Positions 33,510 through 43,156 of a stretch of DNA of 64,000 bases are shown piece by piece (the first letter of the stretch is position 1; the number at the start of each line of letters is the position of its first letter). This stretch comes from Alteriqipengyuania flavescens (GTDB lineage: Bacteria > Pseudomonadota > Alphaproteobacteria > Sphingomonadales > Sphingomonadaceae), in contig NZ_CP129107.1 of NCBI RefSeq assembly GCF_030406725.1, positions 1,592,501-1,656,500 of the forward strand, in the 5' to 3' direction. A program made the translations under genes and the position numbers. Under the pieces are notes generated by a model, which was not told the DNA's origin, made no database searches, and saw nothing but the letters and a program-made list of their open reading frames with translations.

Positions 33510-35768
33510 ATGGCAGAAGACCTTTCGCGCGTTCAGCAACGCCAGACGGGGCAGGACCGCATCACGCGGAACCGCTCGGCGATGTTCCGCCAGCAGGACA
33601 CCGACGCCCCCCGCCGAAACTATCAGGTCGACCAGCGGAACGCCTCACGGGCCGACGATACGCAGGCACTCCGGGACGCCCTCGGCCTCGCCCAGCGCGG
33701 CGCCGAAGGGTTTCAGGAGTTCGCCGACGCCAAGTTCCAGCGCAGCGAGGAAATCGCCGGTGCGGACGGGCTGGTGGACGGCACGACCGGGCAGATCGAC
33801 CAAGAGCGCGCCGCCCGGTCTCGCGCGTATCGTGAGAACGTGGGCCTCGGCCGCGCCAAGCGGGAGTTCACCGAACGCCTGCCGGACTTCGACACCGGCC
33901 TGAAGGAGCTGATTGCCGGCCAGACGGCGGCGGACCCCGAAGACCGCAAGGCCGCGGTGGCGGAATACGTCGAGAACTTCTTCTTGGAGTTCGCGGTCGA
34001 TGAGGAGGGCAATGTGCGCTCCTTCGAGAGCCCCGCGGCGCAGCGATGGATCGCCGAGCAGATGGCCTCCACCCGCACCTCGTCCCTCGCCAGCGCCAAC
34101 GCGCTGATCGACGAGAAGATGGCGGAGGAGAGTGTCCTCGATATGACCGGCACCGTTCGGGCGCAGATGCTCGCCGGGCAGGACATCGAATGGGACGACG
34201 CCCTGTCGACCTTGCTCCCCACGGTCGACCGGCGGGTGGCTATGGGTGAACTCGTGACGACCGTGAAGGACGTTGCCGCGACGATGGTGGATCAGGGGCA
34301 GGGCGAGAACGCCTTGCGCATCCTCGACAGCCTCCTCGGGTATTCCGAGCGGGCCGGCGGGGGCAGTCCGGACATCCCGCGGGCGATCGAGACGATCGAC
34401 CCCGGCGCCTCCGACGCGCAACTCGCGTCTGACTTCGGGAGCTCCGCGGCCGGCGCGGAAGCCCGCGCTGCGCAGGTCCCGGCGAAAGCCACCTACGCTT
34501 CGCCCTTCGACGGCTTCGGGACCATCACCCGGTCCAGCCAGTTCGGCGCGCAGCGGTCCAGCGGGCCGCACAGCGGCGACGACTATCCGGTCCCGGTCGG
34601 GACGGAGTTCAAGGCACCGCTGGGCGGTGAGGTCGTGAAGGCGTGGTCCAGTCGCCGCGGCGGTAAGCAGATGCGGATCAAGTTGGACGACGGGACCATC
34701 CTCGGGATCGCCCACCTGTCCTCGCAGGTCCTCAAAGAAGGGGACCGCTTCGAGGCCGGGTCGGTCGTGGCCCTGTCGGGCAACACCGGCCGGTCCACGG
34801 GACCGCACTTCCACGTCACCACTACGACCCCGGACGGCAAGAAGGTCTCCTTCTCCTCCTACATGGAGGGCAAGGTCGGCACGGAAGGCCCGCGCAGCGG
34901 GGGCGGCGGAGCAGCCTTCGACATCCCCCAAGGCGCCGCGGTGGACCCCTCGGTCCTCGACCCGACGCTCCCCAGCGAGGCGGCGAAGGCGGCCGGCGGT
35001 TATCTCGTGGACGACCCGCAGGGCAACCTCGCGCTGTCCTCGCAGCAGCGCCTCAGTCTGCAAGAGTTCCGCCGCACTCTGTCCAACCAGGTCGACCGGA
35101 AGTTCGAGCAGGACCTCGCCGATAGCCAGCAGAACGCCACGCTCGGATACATTTCCCGCATGAACGGGATGGGGGCCTATCCCACCGTCACCGAAGTGCA
35201 GGAAGCCATCCGCGACGGCACCATCCGGCCGGACCAAGGCGACCGCCTGATCTCCGCAATGCGGCAGGACTTCGACCGCGAACGCGCCGAGGTTCAGCGC
35301 GCGGAGCGGGAGGTCGAGCAGGTCGGTAACGAAGGCCGCGAGGCGCAGGCCGAGAACTACATCGCGTCCATCCTCGGACCGTTCTACGCCGGCCGGCTGA
35401 CGCCTTCGGAAGCCAGCAGCCGGCTCACGGACCTCCTGCCGGGCATCACGGACCCCGAAATCCGAGCCGCAGTCCTCTCCGGCGTCACGTCGGAACTGTC
35501 CAAGAACGTCACCCTGCGCCAGGCATCGCCTGAGTATGCGGAAGCGGCTGACACGTTGGACCGCTGGCAGGACGTCTATGTCGGCCTGCTGCCCCGGCGG
35601 CTCCCCCGCGGGATGACCCGCGAACAGGCCGCACGGCTGATCGAGAGCAAGCTCGACAAGGTCCGGGTCCGTATGGGCCGCGGGCATTATGACCCCAAGT
35701 CCCTGAACCTGAACGGGTTCGAGAAGGCGATGGACGACTGGTTCGCCGCCACCTTCCCCAGCCAATAA
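33510..35768 (+). CDS. Internal virion protein C (T7 gp15-like) with embedded M23 peptidase domain
   Basis: 752 residues in the gp15 position. Residues ~330-450 form a LytM/M23 zinc peptidase: HSGDDYPVPVGTEFKAPLGG (His and Asp ligands), IAHLSS, GNTGRSTGPHFHV (HxH). It would cut peptide cross-links in peptidoglycan during DNA ejection. T7 instead uses a transglycosylase at the start of gp16. The flanking parts are helical (RVQQRQTGQDRITRNRSAMF, EVQRAEREVEQVGNEGREAQ). Confidence 0.82.
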   Translation: MAEDLSRVQQRQTGQDRITRNRSAMFRQQDTDAPRRNYQVDQRNASRADDTQALRDALGLAQRGAEGFQEFADAKFQRSEEIAGADGLVDGTTGQIDQERAARSRAYRENVGLGRAKREFTERLPDFDTGLKELIAGQTAADPEDRKAAVAEYVENFFLEFAVDEEGNVRSFESPAAQRWIAEQMASTRTSSLASANALIDEKMAEESVLDMTGTVRAQMLAGQDIEWDDALSTLLPTVDRRVAMGELVTTVKDVAATMVDQGQGENALRILDSLLGYSERAGGGSPDIPRAIETIDPGASDAQLASDFGSSAAGAEARAAQVPAKATYASPFDGFGTITRSSQFGAQRSSGPHSGDDYPVPVGTEFKAPLGGEVVKAWSSRRGGKQMRIKLDDGTILGIAHLSSQVLKEGDRFEAGSVVALSGNTGRSTGPHFHVTTTTPDGKKVSFSSYMEGKVGTEGPRSGGGGAAFDIPQGAAVDPSVLDPTLPSEAAKAAGGYLVDDPQGNLALSSQQRLSLQEFRRTLSNQVDRKFEQDLADSQQNATLGYISRMNGMGAYPTVTEVQEAIRDGTIRPDQGDRLISAMRQDFDRERAEVQRAEREVEQVGNEGREAQAENYIASILGPFYAGRLTPSEASSRLTDLLPGITDPEIRAAVLSGVTSELSKNVTLRQASPEYAEAADTLDRWQDVYVGLLPRRLPRGMTREQAARLIESKLDKVRVRMGRGHYDPKSLNLNGFEKAMDDWFAATFPSQ

Positions 35769-35787
35769 CCAACCACAGGAGGCCGAC

Positions 35788-38700
35788 GTGCCAACCAAGC
35801 AGTTCCTTGAAGAACGCCGCCGGCAGTCGTCGGCCTCCCCCAAGACTACCTCACGGCCCGCTCCGGGGCGAACGGTCGCCGCATCGCGCGTCCGGCGCGA
35901 GGAAGTGGACGGCTTCGGGGCTTTCGGCCTCGGCGTGGGCGACACCGTAACCTTCGGCTTCCTCGACGAGGCCGGGGCGTTCGTCGACGCCCTCGGGGGC
36001 ACCAAGGGCCGGGCCAACGTCTGGAACTCGGATCGCCCCTTTTGGGACCTCTACGACGAGAACGTGGAGCAGAACCGCGCCACCCTGAGCCAAGCATCCG
36101 ATGAGAACGGCGGGTCCTACCTGAGCGGCCAGGTCGTGGGCGGCTTCGTCCCCTTCCTCGGTTGGGGCGGGCGCACCGCGGCATCCGCACGGGCCGTCAA
36201 GGCCGGCGGGGTCATGGGCGCAACCGCCCGTGGCTTCGAGCTTGGCCGGGCCGGGGCGCTCTACGGGGCGGCCTACGGCTTCGGGGCCGGCGACGGCGAC
36301 TTCGGGGACCGCTTCGGTTCCGCAGTGGTCCACGGCGCGACCGGCGCACTCGGCGGCTACGTCTTCGGGGCGATCCTCGCACCTGCGGGGCGCGCTGCAA
36401 TCGGCAAGGGGGCAACCCTGTTTCGCCGCGGCAAGGCCGTGGAGTTCGAGCCGGGCGCGCTGCCGTCCCGCGCGGCAGTCGAGTTGGAAGACGAGGGTAT
36501 CGAACTCGCGTCGGCCCGCACGGCCCGCGAAGCCGTCAAGGACCCGGCCGGTCTCGACACGAGCGTCAAGATGGGCGCCCGCGAGACGACCGAAAGCGTG
36601 ACCGACGAACTCCCCGAAGGCGCGCTGCTGACCGCCCGAGAACTCCTCGGCGATCCCGGTGCGGCCCGCGCGGCGCTCACGAAGCGACTTGGCGAGATCA
36701 GCCCGCAGCAGGCCCAGCGCCTGATGCAGAAGATCGAGCAGGCGGAAGCCACCGGCAAGGTCGTGGACGATCCGCACTACCGCTCGCTCCTGATGCTCGA
36801 CCTGGGCGACGAAACGCTCACCTCCGAGCAACTCGTCGGAGCGGCCGAACTGTTCGAGGAGGCAACCGAGGCCCTCGCCGCAAAGGCAGGCATCCGCACC
36901 CGGACCCTGAAGGGAATGGAGCAGGAGGTGTCGGCCGAGCTGAAGCGCGGTGTGACCCTCGACGACCTGGAGGACGCCTTCGAGGCGGGCAAGAAGGGCT
37001 ACGTCAAGACCCGCATCGCGCAGCACGTCGTCTTCACGACCACCGCAAAGGTCATCCGGCTCCGCGAGGAGCTTTACCCGGACGTGGTGAAGGGCGTCGA
37101 AGGCGCTCGCGATCGTCTTGCCGAGGAGCTGACGGACGCCGCACAGCGGTTCACGCTGGCCCGCGGCATCCTGTCGAACGCCGGTCGGACCCTGGGGATG
37201 CTGTCCCATGGGGCCAAGGCACGCAGCGTCGAGGTCATGGACGATCTCTACGAGGCGGCCGACCCTGAAGTCATCCGGCAGCGGGTCGATCAGTCCCTCC
37301 GCGAAATGGACGACACGGCGCTGGGCGAATTGCTCGGCAAGGTGCGGACGCTGGCGGACGCGGACAAGCTGGAGCAGGTCCTCCTCAATCCCGAAAATGC
37401 CAAGGCGTTCTCGACGTGGACCCGCGCGGTCAATTCCGTGTCGCTGTTCATGCGCTCGAACGCCCTCACTCCCGCCACCGGCCTGTTCAACTCGATCTCG
37501 ATGGTCCTCCACGACTTCTTCAGGAACGACCTGGCGAAGGGCTGGGCCGCCCGCGGCCTCATCAAGGCCGGCAGGGCCGACGAAGGGCTGGCCCTCCAAC
37601 TGGAGCGGCAGGCCGGGCGGTCGGTCTATTGGGAGGCGCACCGCAAGGGGCTCTCGGCGCTCGTGCAGCGCATCAAGTGGGAGTTCTGGACCGATGTCGA
37701 GAAGATCGCCGCCGTTGGCTGGGGGTCCGGCAAGGTCGCGCAGAAGGCCCGAATGAAGCGGTCGACGATGCTGTCCAGTGGCTACGTGCCGCCGCAGCTC
37801 CGCGAGTTCCGCGAACGGGTCCGTCTGGACGTCTCGGACGCCGACGAGTTCAACCAGCGGATCGAGCAGCAGCGGGGCGACACCGCTTTCGGGAACATCG
37901 TCTACCACCTGCACCGCGCCCGCGCGGTTGCGACCAACACCGTCGATGCACTCGGCGGCGCGTCGATGAAGCTCTTTACCGGGGCGATCGACGATTGGGG
38001 CCGCGAGTTCATCCGGGTCAAGGAGACCTACTCCCAGGCCACCCGCTTCGCTGTGCGCGAGGCGCTGGAGGTCGGGGTCCCGCAGGAGGAGTTGGCGGAT
38101 TACGCCCAGCGCCGGGCGATGGAACTCTCCGAGCTCCCGACGGCCGACCTTATGGCCCGCGTGGACGCGGCGCTGGTCGCCGGCGATGACCTGAAGGGCG
38201 AGGCAGCGTTCCTCGCGGACCTCCACGGCATCATCCAGAAGGAGGCCGACGAGGTCTTGTTCATGGATGGCCCGCAGTCGTCCCTCGGCAAGGCCTCATC
38301 GACCTTCCTGTCCAAGATGGATCGGCTTGGGGTCGTGCTTCCTTACGTGAAGACGCCCATCCGCCTGTTCGAGCAGGGGGTCGTGAACTACGGCCCCTTC
38401 GCCGAGGCAAGCCGGGAAGTCACCGACGTGCTGGCGCGCGGCGCGCGGCCCGGTGCCAGCGCCGACGAGAAGCTGGCGGCCGAGCTGATGAAGGCGAAGG
38501 TCGAAGTCGGGACCACCGTGTTCAACGCCGGATTGGCGGCGGGTGCGGCGGGGATCGTGGTCGCTACCAACGGCGGCTATGAGAACTCTGGCAATCTCGA
38601 CGCGGGTCCGCCGAACCGCTTGAACTTCCCTGGCGGGGGGTTCATCGAGTTCGGCCGTCTGGACCCCTTTGCGTTCACCCTCGGGATGGGCGCGATCATC

Positions 38701-39555
38701 GGGCAGGCGTTCAAGGACGGCTTCGCCGACGGCACCGAATACGACCAGCAGCAGGCCCTTCAGACGGGCCTCGCCACAGCGTTCCTCGGGGCCAAGGACG
38801 TGATCTTGGAGAAGTCCTATTTGCAGGGCCTTCAGGAGATCACGCAAATCTTCACGGCGAAATCCGACGCTGAGGCCGGGCGCAGGATCGAGCAGGTCGC
38901 CACCGGCGCCGTCGCTCGGTTCATGCCAATGGCGGGTATCGGCCGGCAGTTCAACGAGACCTTCCGGTCGTCCTCCGTAGAGGCCGTCGGTTTCATGGAC
39001 CAAATCCTTCGGCACATCCCAGGGGCCGGCTACGGCATGGCCCCGCGCATCGACCCCCTCGGGGACGAAGTGAAGGGGCGGACGCTGGGGATCAACTTCG
39101 GGAACTCCGAACTGTCCGAAGGCGGCCCGATGTCGCCGGTGAAGCGTCAGCTTCGGGACCTTGGCATCGACATCAGCACCATCCGCAAGTCGGACCCTGA
39201 CGGGTTCGACCTGACCAGCGAGGAGCTGTCCGAGGTCCGCCGCGTCCGCGCGAAGGAGGCCCTGAACCAATACGGGGAGACGATGCACGAGGCTCTCGAG
39301 GCCTTGTTCGCTGACCCCTGGTTCCAGGCGCTCCCGTCGAAGGACCAGAAGCGGGCGGAGGTCGTGAAGACCATGCGGGCCTTCAACAAGCCGGCGTGGG
39401 AAATCCTCTCCGAGCGCAGTCCCAGCTATGCCGCCAAGCGCAGCTACACGAAATCCCTCACCGATTACATCGCCGAAGGCGTGGCCCGCGAGCAAGCGGA
39501 GCGGTGGGCGGAAGAAGACGTCGAAGCCGAAGGGCTTCCCCAACCTGAGCTCTGA
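35788..39555 (+). CDS. Internal virion protein D (T7 gp16-like)
   Basis: 1255 residues (T7 gp16: 1318), GTG start after CAGGAGG. Gly/Ala-rich membrane-active-looking segments near 120-205 and again near 920-1000 (FNAGLAAGAAGIVVATNGG). The C-terminal region RLDPFAFTLGMGAIIGQAF is typical of the family. No lytic transglycosylase motif is visible at the N-terminus. In T7 gp15 and gp16 extend to form the periplasmic/cytoplasmic DNA conduit. An imperfect hairpin with a TTCG loop follows the stop (39556-39576). Confidence 0.82.
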   Translation: MPTKQFLEERRRQSSASPKTTSRPAPGRTVAASRVRREEVDGFGAFGLGVGDTVTFGFLDEAGAFVDALGGTKGRANVWNSDRPFWDLYDENVEQNRATLSQASDENGGSYLSGQVVGGFVPFLGWGGRTAASARAVKAGGVMGATARGFELGRAGALYGAAYGFGAGDGDFGDRFGSAVVHGATGALGGYVFGAILAPAGRAAIGKGATLFRRGKAVEFEPGALPSRAAVELEDEGIELASARTAREAVKDPAGLDTSVKMGARETTESVTDELPEGALLTARELLGDPGAARAALTKRLGEISPQQAQRLMQKIEQAEATGKVVDDPHYRSLLMLDLGDETLTSEQLVGAAELFEEATEALAAKAGIRTRTLKGMEQEVSAELKRGVTLDDLEDAFEAGKKGYVKTRIAQHVVFTTTAKVIRLREELYPDVVKGVEGARDRLAEELTDAAQRFTLARGILSNAGRTLGMLSHGAKARSVEVMDDLYEAADPEVIRQRVDQSLREMDDTALGELLGKVRTLADADKLEQVLLNPENAKAFSTWTRAVNSVSLFMRSNALTPATGLFNSISMVLHDFFRNDLAKGWAARGLIKAGRADEGLALQLERQAGRSVYWEAHRKGLSALVQRIKWEFWTDVEKIAAVGWGSGKVAQKARMKRSTMLSSGYVPPQLREFRERVRLDVSDADEFNQRIEQQRGDTAFGNIVYHLHRARAVATNTVDALGGASMKLFTGAIDDWGREFIRVKETYSQATRFAVREALEVGVPQEELADYAQRRAMELSELPTADLMARVDAALVAGDDLKGEAAFLADLHGIIQKEADEVLFMDGPQSSLGKASSTFLSKMDRLGVVLPYVKTPIRLFEQGVVNYGPFAEASREVTDVLARGARPGASADEKLAAELMKAKVEVGTTVFNAGLAAGAAGIVVATNGGYENSGNLDAGPPNRLNFPGGGFIEFGRLDPFAFTLGMGAIIGQAFKDGFADGTEYDQQQALQTGLATAFLGAKDVILEKSYLQGLQEITQIFTAKSDAEAGRRIEQVATGAVARFMPMAGIGRQFNETFRSSSVEAVGFMDQILRHIPGAGYGMAPRIDPLGDEVKGRTLGINFGNSELSEGGPMSPVKRQLRDLGIDISTIRKSDPDGFDLTSEELSEVRRVRAKEALNQYGETMHEALEALFADPWFQALPSKDQKRAEVVKTMRAFNKPAWEILSERSPSYAAKRSYTKSLTDYIAEGVAREQAERWAEEDVEAEGLPQPEL

Positions 39556-39598
39556 CGGTCTCCTTCGGGAGGCCGTCGGGCCTTCCAAGGAAATCTGA

Positions 39599-42190
39599 AT
39601 GTCCACAATTTCCCCTTATGTCGGGGACGGCGCCAACCGCGAGTTCGACATCACGTTCAACTATCGTCGGGCGTCGACTGTCCACGTCAAGGTGGACGGC
39701 ATCGACGTCCCGTTCAACTTCGTGTCCTCCTCCCGTGTGGTTGTCGACGAAGCACCCGCGTCCGGCGCGGAAGTCATCGTCTATCGCAAGACCGACGTGT
39801 CGGAGGCCGAGGAGCAGTTCACCGACGGGATGATCCTGAACGGTCCCGACCTGAACGACGCTATCGGACAGGCGCGCGAGCGAGCCGAGGAGCTGGGCTT
39901 CTCGATCGAGCAGGAGGTCCCCCGTGCCCTACGCGGGCCGACCTCCGAGGATGCCCTGCGGAACCTCCCGAAGGCGGCCGAGAGGGCCAACAAGTTCCTG
40001 ATGTTCGACGACGAAGGCCAGCCGGGCGTTCTCACGCCAGAAGACCTCGCGGCACCGGCGCAGGCCGCGCTCGGCGAGACCCGTTTGGTCGCCGACCAGG
40101 TGAACGTGTCGCGGGAGGCGATCGCGGCGGCCGAGAACGTCTATCAGACGAAGGCGCTGGGCGAAGCGGCGACGGTGCAGGGGGACTTCTTCCTCTACCG
40201 CTCCGGCAACACCATCGTGTTCGCCGAACGCCTCGCGTCGGGATCGCAGGTGTTCGACACCATGAACGCGAAATCCCTGTCGGCATGGTCCTTCGGCGCG
40301 ATCGGCAACGGAACCGGCGACAACGGGCCTATCCTGACAACCGCTATTGCCCGCGCGGTGGCCTTGGGCGTCCCGCTGGAGTTCGGGCCCGGCACCTACC
40401 GCATCCAGAACCCGATCGTTCCACCGGCCGGCTCGCGGGTCCACCTGCACTTCGCCGAAGGAGTGACGCTCGTCGGGGCCAACATCGACTACACCGAAAT
40501 GTTCAAGGGCGAAGGCTACTCGATCAAGATTGAGGGAGCGCCGCTGCTGCGGAACTTCAAGCGCGCCTTCCGGCTCCTGTCGAGCCCCGCGACGGCCTAC
40601 AAGGGGCTCGTGTGGGACCTCGGAGCCACGCGGTTCGAGGACTGGTCGTCTCAGGCGGTCTTCATCGACGCCGGGCAACACGCGGACAGCTACATCGAAA
40701 AGTTCGTCCTCGACGGAGCCTATTTCAGCGCGCGGGCCACTCAGACCACCAAGTATCCCTACGACGTGCTTCAGTCCGAGCAGTCCTATCCCATCCGGCA
40801 TATCAGCATCCGCAACGTGATCGCTCGCAACGGCGGCCGGGAAGGCTTCCGCTTCGACCACGCCAGCAACGTGTTCATGCGCGTCGAGGGTGTGGATATG
40901 CGGGAATACGTGACCAATCTGACGAGTTCGGACCCGGACGCCCACTTCATCTTCAACAGCAGCGGCCATCAGAAGATCGTCGACAGCGTGTTCATCGGCC
41001 TGCGGCCGAAGGACAGCACGACCAATATGGACGACGCTGAAGGCATCGGCCGAGGCGGGGCCTTCCTCGAAATGTCGAACGTCTATCTCGAAGACGCCGG
41101 CAGCGGTGAAGCGGTCCTCGGCTTGAAATGCCGAAAGGCCTCGTTGAAGAACGTAACCATCGTGACGACCCAAGCCCACCGGGACGCCTGCGCGGCCACC
41201 TCGGGAAGCCGGAAGGACGTTTCGGCGATCCTTGCTCCCTACGACGAGCTCCGCATGGACAACGTCGTGGTCGAGGGGGGAACCGGGGCGGCGCTGGACT
41301 TCCAGGGCAACACGAATAAAACGATCGTCACTGGCTCGATCGAGGTCCGGGATTGGCGCTCGCTGCGGCGCACGGTCGCCGGAGGTGCCTATGTCTACTC
41401 TTCGCTGTATAGCTCCGGCTCAGCCATCCGTGTGGCGGGGAACAACCACCACATCGACCTGACGGTCAACTGCGTGGGTCCGACGTTCCCCCGCCGGGTC
41501 TTCAACATGATCGGCGGGTCGCTGGCGACTTGCATCCTTCGCGGGTTCCACAAGACCGCCGAACGCCCTGCAAACGCCCCAGGCGAGGAGAGCGTGGACA
41601 ATACCGCCGACCTCGGCACGACGGTCTATCGGTTCGAGGGGGCGGTCTCGGACCTCCGCCTGCTCGGCACCGTGGACGCGAAGGACGCCGAAAGGGTGTT
41701 CTCTGCATCCGCGGCATTCACCTCTCCCAAGGTGGAAGTGAGCGCCGAGGTGCGAAACCCGGACCCGGTCAAGTGGGAGGAGCTGGTCGGCCAGCCGTTC
41801 ACGGAGAAGATCACCGGAGACCTGCGGATGGACCTGCGGCTTCGCTACTCCGCCGCGCAGGCGATTTCGCAGCAGCGCGTGATGCAGCTTCGGGTGCCGA
41901 ACGGCGCCACGCTGAGCGTCGATGTGAAGGGGACCATCGTGTCCCCGTCGTTCCCTCGAGGGGCGCGCATCGCGCAAAGCCTGCTCGTCTCGGCATCCGG
42001 CGGCGTGGCCTCCACGATCGTCCCCAAGACCTCGACGGTCGACCAGCTGGGCAGCGACTACATCGCAGCCACCACTGAGGTCGGCCCCTTCAGCACCAAC
42101 GCGGTGCATCTCTACGTCGCCCGGACAACCGGGGACGTCCCCTGCAAGCCCGCGTGTGACATCAAGGTCGAACTTTCGGCCGCCACATAA
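39599..42190 (+). CDS. Tail fibre / tailspike (T7 gp17-type N-terminus, beta-helix body)
   Basis: 863 residues. Residues 1-~125 (ISPYVGDGANREFDITFNYR, IVYRKTDVSEAEEQFTDG, NGPDLNDAIGQARERAEEL) are the T7 fibre virion-binding domain. From about 225, FGAIGNGTGDNGPILTTAIA and PLEFGPGTYRIQ start a pectate-lyase-like right-handed beta-helix, a common architecture of depolymerase tailspikes. The receptor is likely a surface polysaccharide; the specific sugar cannot be told. A hairpin follows the stop. Confidence 0.85.
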   Translation: MSTISPYVGDGANREFDITFNYRRASTVHVKVDGIDVPFNFVSSSRVVVDEAPASGAEVIVYRKTDVSEAEEQFTDGMILNGPDLNDAIGQARERAEELGFSIEQEVPRALRGPTSEDALRNLPKAAERANKFLMFDDEGQPGVLTPEDLAAPAQAALGETRLVADQVNVSREAIAAAENVYQTKALGEAATVQGDFFLYRSGNTIVFAERLASGSQVFDTMNAKSLSAWSFGAIGNGTGDNGPILTTAIARAVALGVPLEFGPGTYRIQNPIVPPAGSRVHLHFAEGVTLVGANIDYTEMFKGEGYSIKIEGAPLLRNFKRAFRLLSSPATAYKGLVWDLGATRFEDWSSQAVFIDAGQHADSYIEKFVLDGAYFSARATQTTKYPYDVLQSEQSYPIRHISIRNVIARNGGREGFRFDHASNVFMRVEGVDMREYVTNLTSSDPDAHFIFNSSGHQKIVDSVFIGLRPKDSTTNMDDAEGIGRGGAFLEMSNVYLEDAGSGEAVLGLKCRKASLKNVTIVTTQAHRDACAATSGSRKDVSAILAPYDELRMDNVVVEGGTGAALDFQGNTNKTIVTGSIEVRDWRSLRRTVAGGAYVYSSLYSSGSAIRVAGNNHHIDLTVNCVGPTFPRRVFNMIGGSLATCILRGFHKTAERPANAPGEESVDNTADLGTTVYRFEGAVSDLRLLGTVDAKDAERVFSASAAFTSPKVEVSAEVRNPDPVKWEELVGQPFTEKITGDLRMDLRLRYSAAQAISQQRVMQLRVPNGATLSVDVKGTIVSPSFPRGARIAQSLLVSASGGVASTIVPKTSTVDQLGSDYIAATTEVGPFSTNAVHLYVARTTGDVPCKPACDIKVELSAAT

Positions 42191-42242
42191 CCGACCGCGG
42201 GGTCTCCTCCGGGAGGCCCCGGCGGTCCCGAAAGAGTATTCA

Positions 42243-42596
42243 ATGAGCAATCTGACTTCGCAGGACATCGCTGCGATCGCTGCGGCCATCCGGCCGGGCA
42301 ACCCCATCGAACCCCACAAGATCATCTACGGCGTCGGCGCGAGTGCCGTGGCCGCGGTCGTCCTGTGGTTCGGGTCGATGACGCTTTCGCACGATGAGCG
42401 GCTCGATCGCCTCACTGCGGCGACAGAACGTATCGTCACCCTACAAGAGGGCGACCAGAAAGAACTGACAGAGCGCGGTGTGTGGATGGGAGGCATTAAC
42501 TCCTTCCGCGAGAACACCCGCATCCGCCTCGATCGGATCGAGCGCGAATTGGCCGGAGAGACCGGCGTGGAGGCACCTGATGTCCAGAGCGAATGA
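42243..42596 (+). CDS. Putative class II-like holin (T7 gp17.5 position)
   Basis: 117 residues: polar start, one strong membrane helix (ASAVAAVVLWFGSMTL), then a long charged helix (ERLDRLTAATERIVTLQEGD). It lies between fibre and small terminase, exactly where T7 places its holin gene 17.5. Topology is compatible with a holin or lysis accessory, but a second candidate exists at 22636. Confidence 0.55.
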   Translation: MSNLTSQDIAAIAAAIRPGNPIEPHKIIYGVGASAVAAVVLWFGSMTLSHDERLDRLTAATERIVTLQEGDQKELTERGVWMGGINSFRENTRIRLDRIERELAGETGVEAPDVQSE

Positions 42597-42882
42597 TGAC
42601 CTGATGGACGCCATTCACGGCCTCGTCGCCGGCGGCCTGAAGGACGAACTGGAGCGCGCCATGCACCGCGCCGCCCAACCCCGCCAAGTGAAAAACGAGC
42701 AGGGCGATCTCGTCGACAACCCCGACTACGCCCCGCTGAACCCGCAGCTTATCGACAAGGCCCGCGCGTTCCTGAAGGACAACGGCGTGGACGCCCCGGC
42801 GAAAGCTGAGCGGGTCGACACTTTGGCCGGGACCTTGGCCGACCTCGACCTCGACGAGGAAGCTATGGACCTTCGGCGGTAA
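42580..42882 (+). CDS. Small terminase subunit (T7 gp18-like)
   Basis: 100 residues (T7: 89). NDDLMDAIHGLVAGGLKDEL then NPQLIDKARAFLKDNGVD and a Leu/Asp-rich end, following the T7 gp18 pattern. It recognises phage DNA and regulates the large subunit. Its 3' end overlaps by 20 bp the 3' end of the leftward lipoprotein gene. Confidence 0.78.
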   Translation: MSRANDDLMDAIHGLVAGGLKDELERAMHRAAQPRQVKNEQGDLVDNPDYAPLNPQLIDKARAFLKDNGVDAPAKAERVDTLAGTLADLDLDEEAMDLRR

Positions 42883-43102
42883 CGCAGTCGAAGGTCACGG
42901 TGTAGCCCGACTGCCCTGAGGCGCGGGCCACCTTCCCATACTCCGCGCAGTGCTTCTCCGCGTAGGGGAGCGCGTCGTTCGTGTTCCAGACATTCGAGAC
43001 CGTGACGAACTCCGAGTTGCCGTCGACGCCCGGCGGCAACACCCGCAGGGACGCGCAGGCGGACAGCAGGAGTGCGGCGGCGAGAGCGGCGGCGGGCTTC
43101 AT
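42863..43102 (-). CDS. Lipoprotein encoded opposite to all other phage genes
   Basis: 79 residues: MKPAAALAAALLLSACAS is a clear lipoprotein signal (lipobox LSAC). The rest contains NVWNTNDALPYAEKHCAEYG and SGYTVTFDC, with a likely disulfide pair, a pattern seen in small bacterial envelope lipoproteins. It is the only leftward prophage gene and sits between the terminase genes, where T7 has its spanins. Candidate lysogenic-conversion gene (for example surface exclusion); the leftward promoter P5 at 45 kb could reach it. Function not shown. Confidence 0.7.
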   Translation of the reverse strand: MKPAAALAAALLLSACASLRVLPPGVDGNSEFVTVSNVWNTNDALPYAEKHCAEYGKVARASGQSGYTVTFDCVTAEGP

Positions 43103-43156
43103 AGCCCCCGACTGCCCCAAGATCCCCTGAAAGGCAACCCTCTGACATCACGCGAA

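Noticed and set aside
35851-38226. 791-codon open frame on the minus strand
   Set aside because: Antisense of the gp16-like gene; composition only reflects codon bias.
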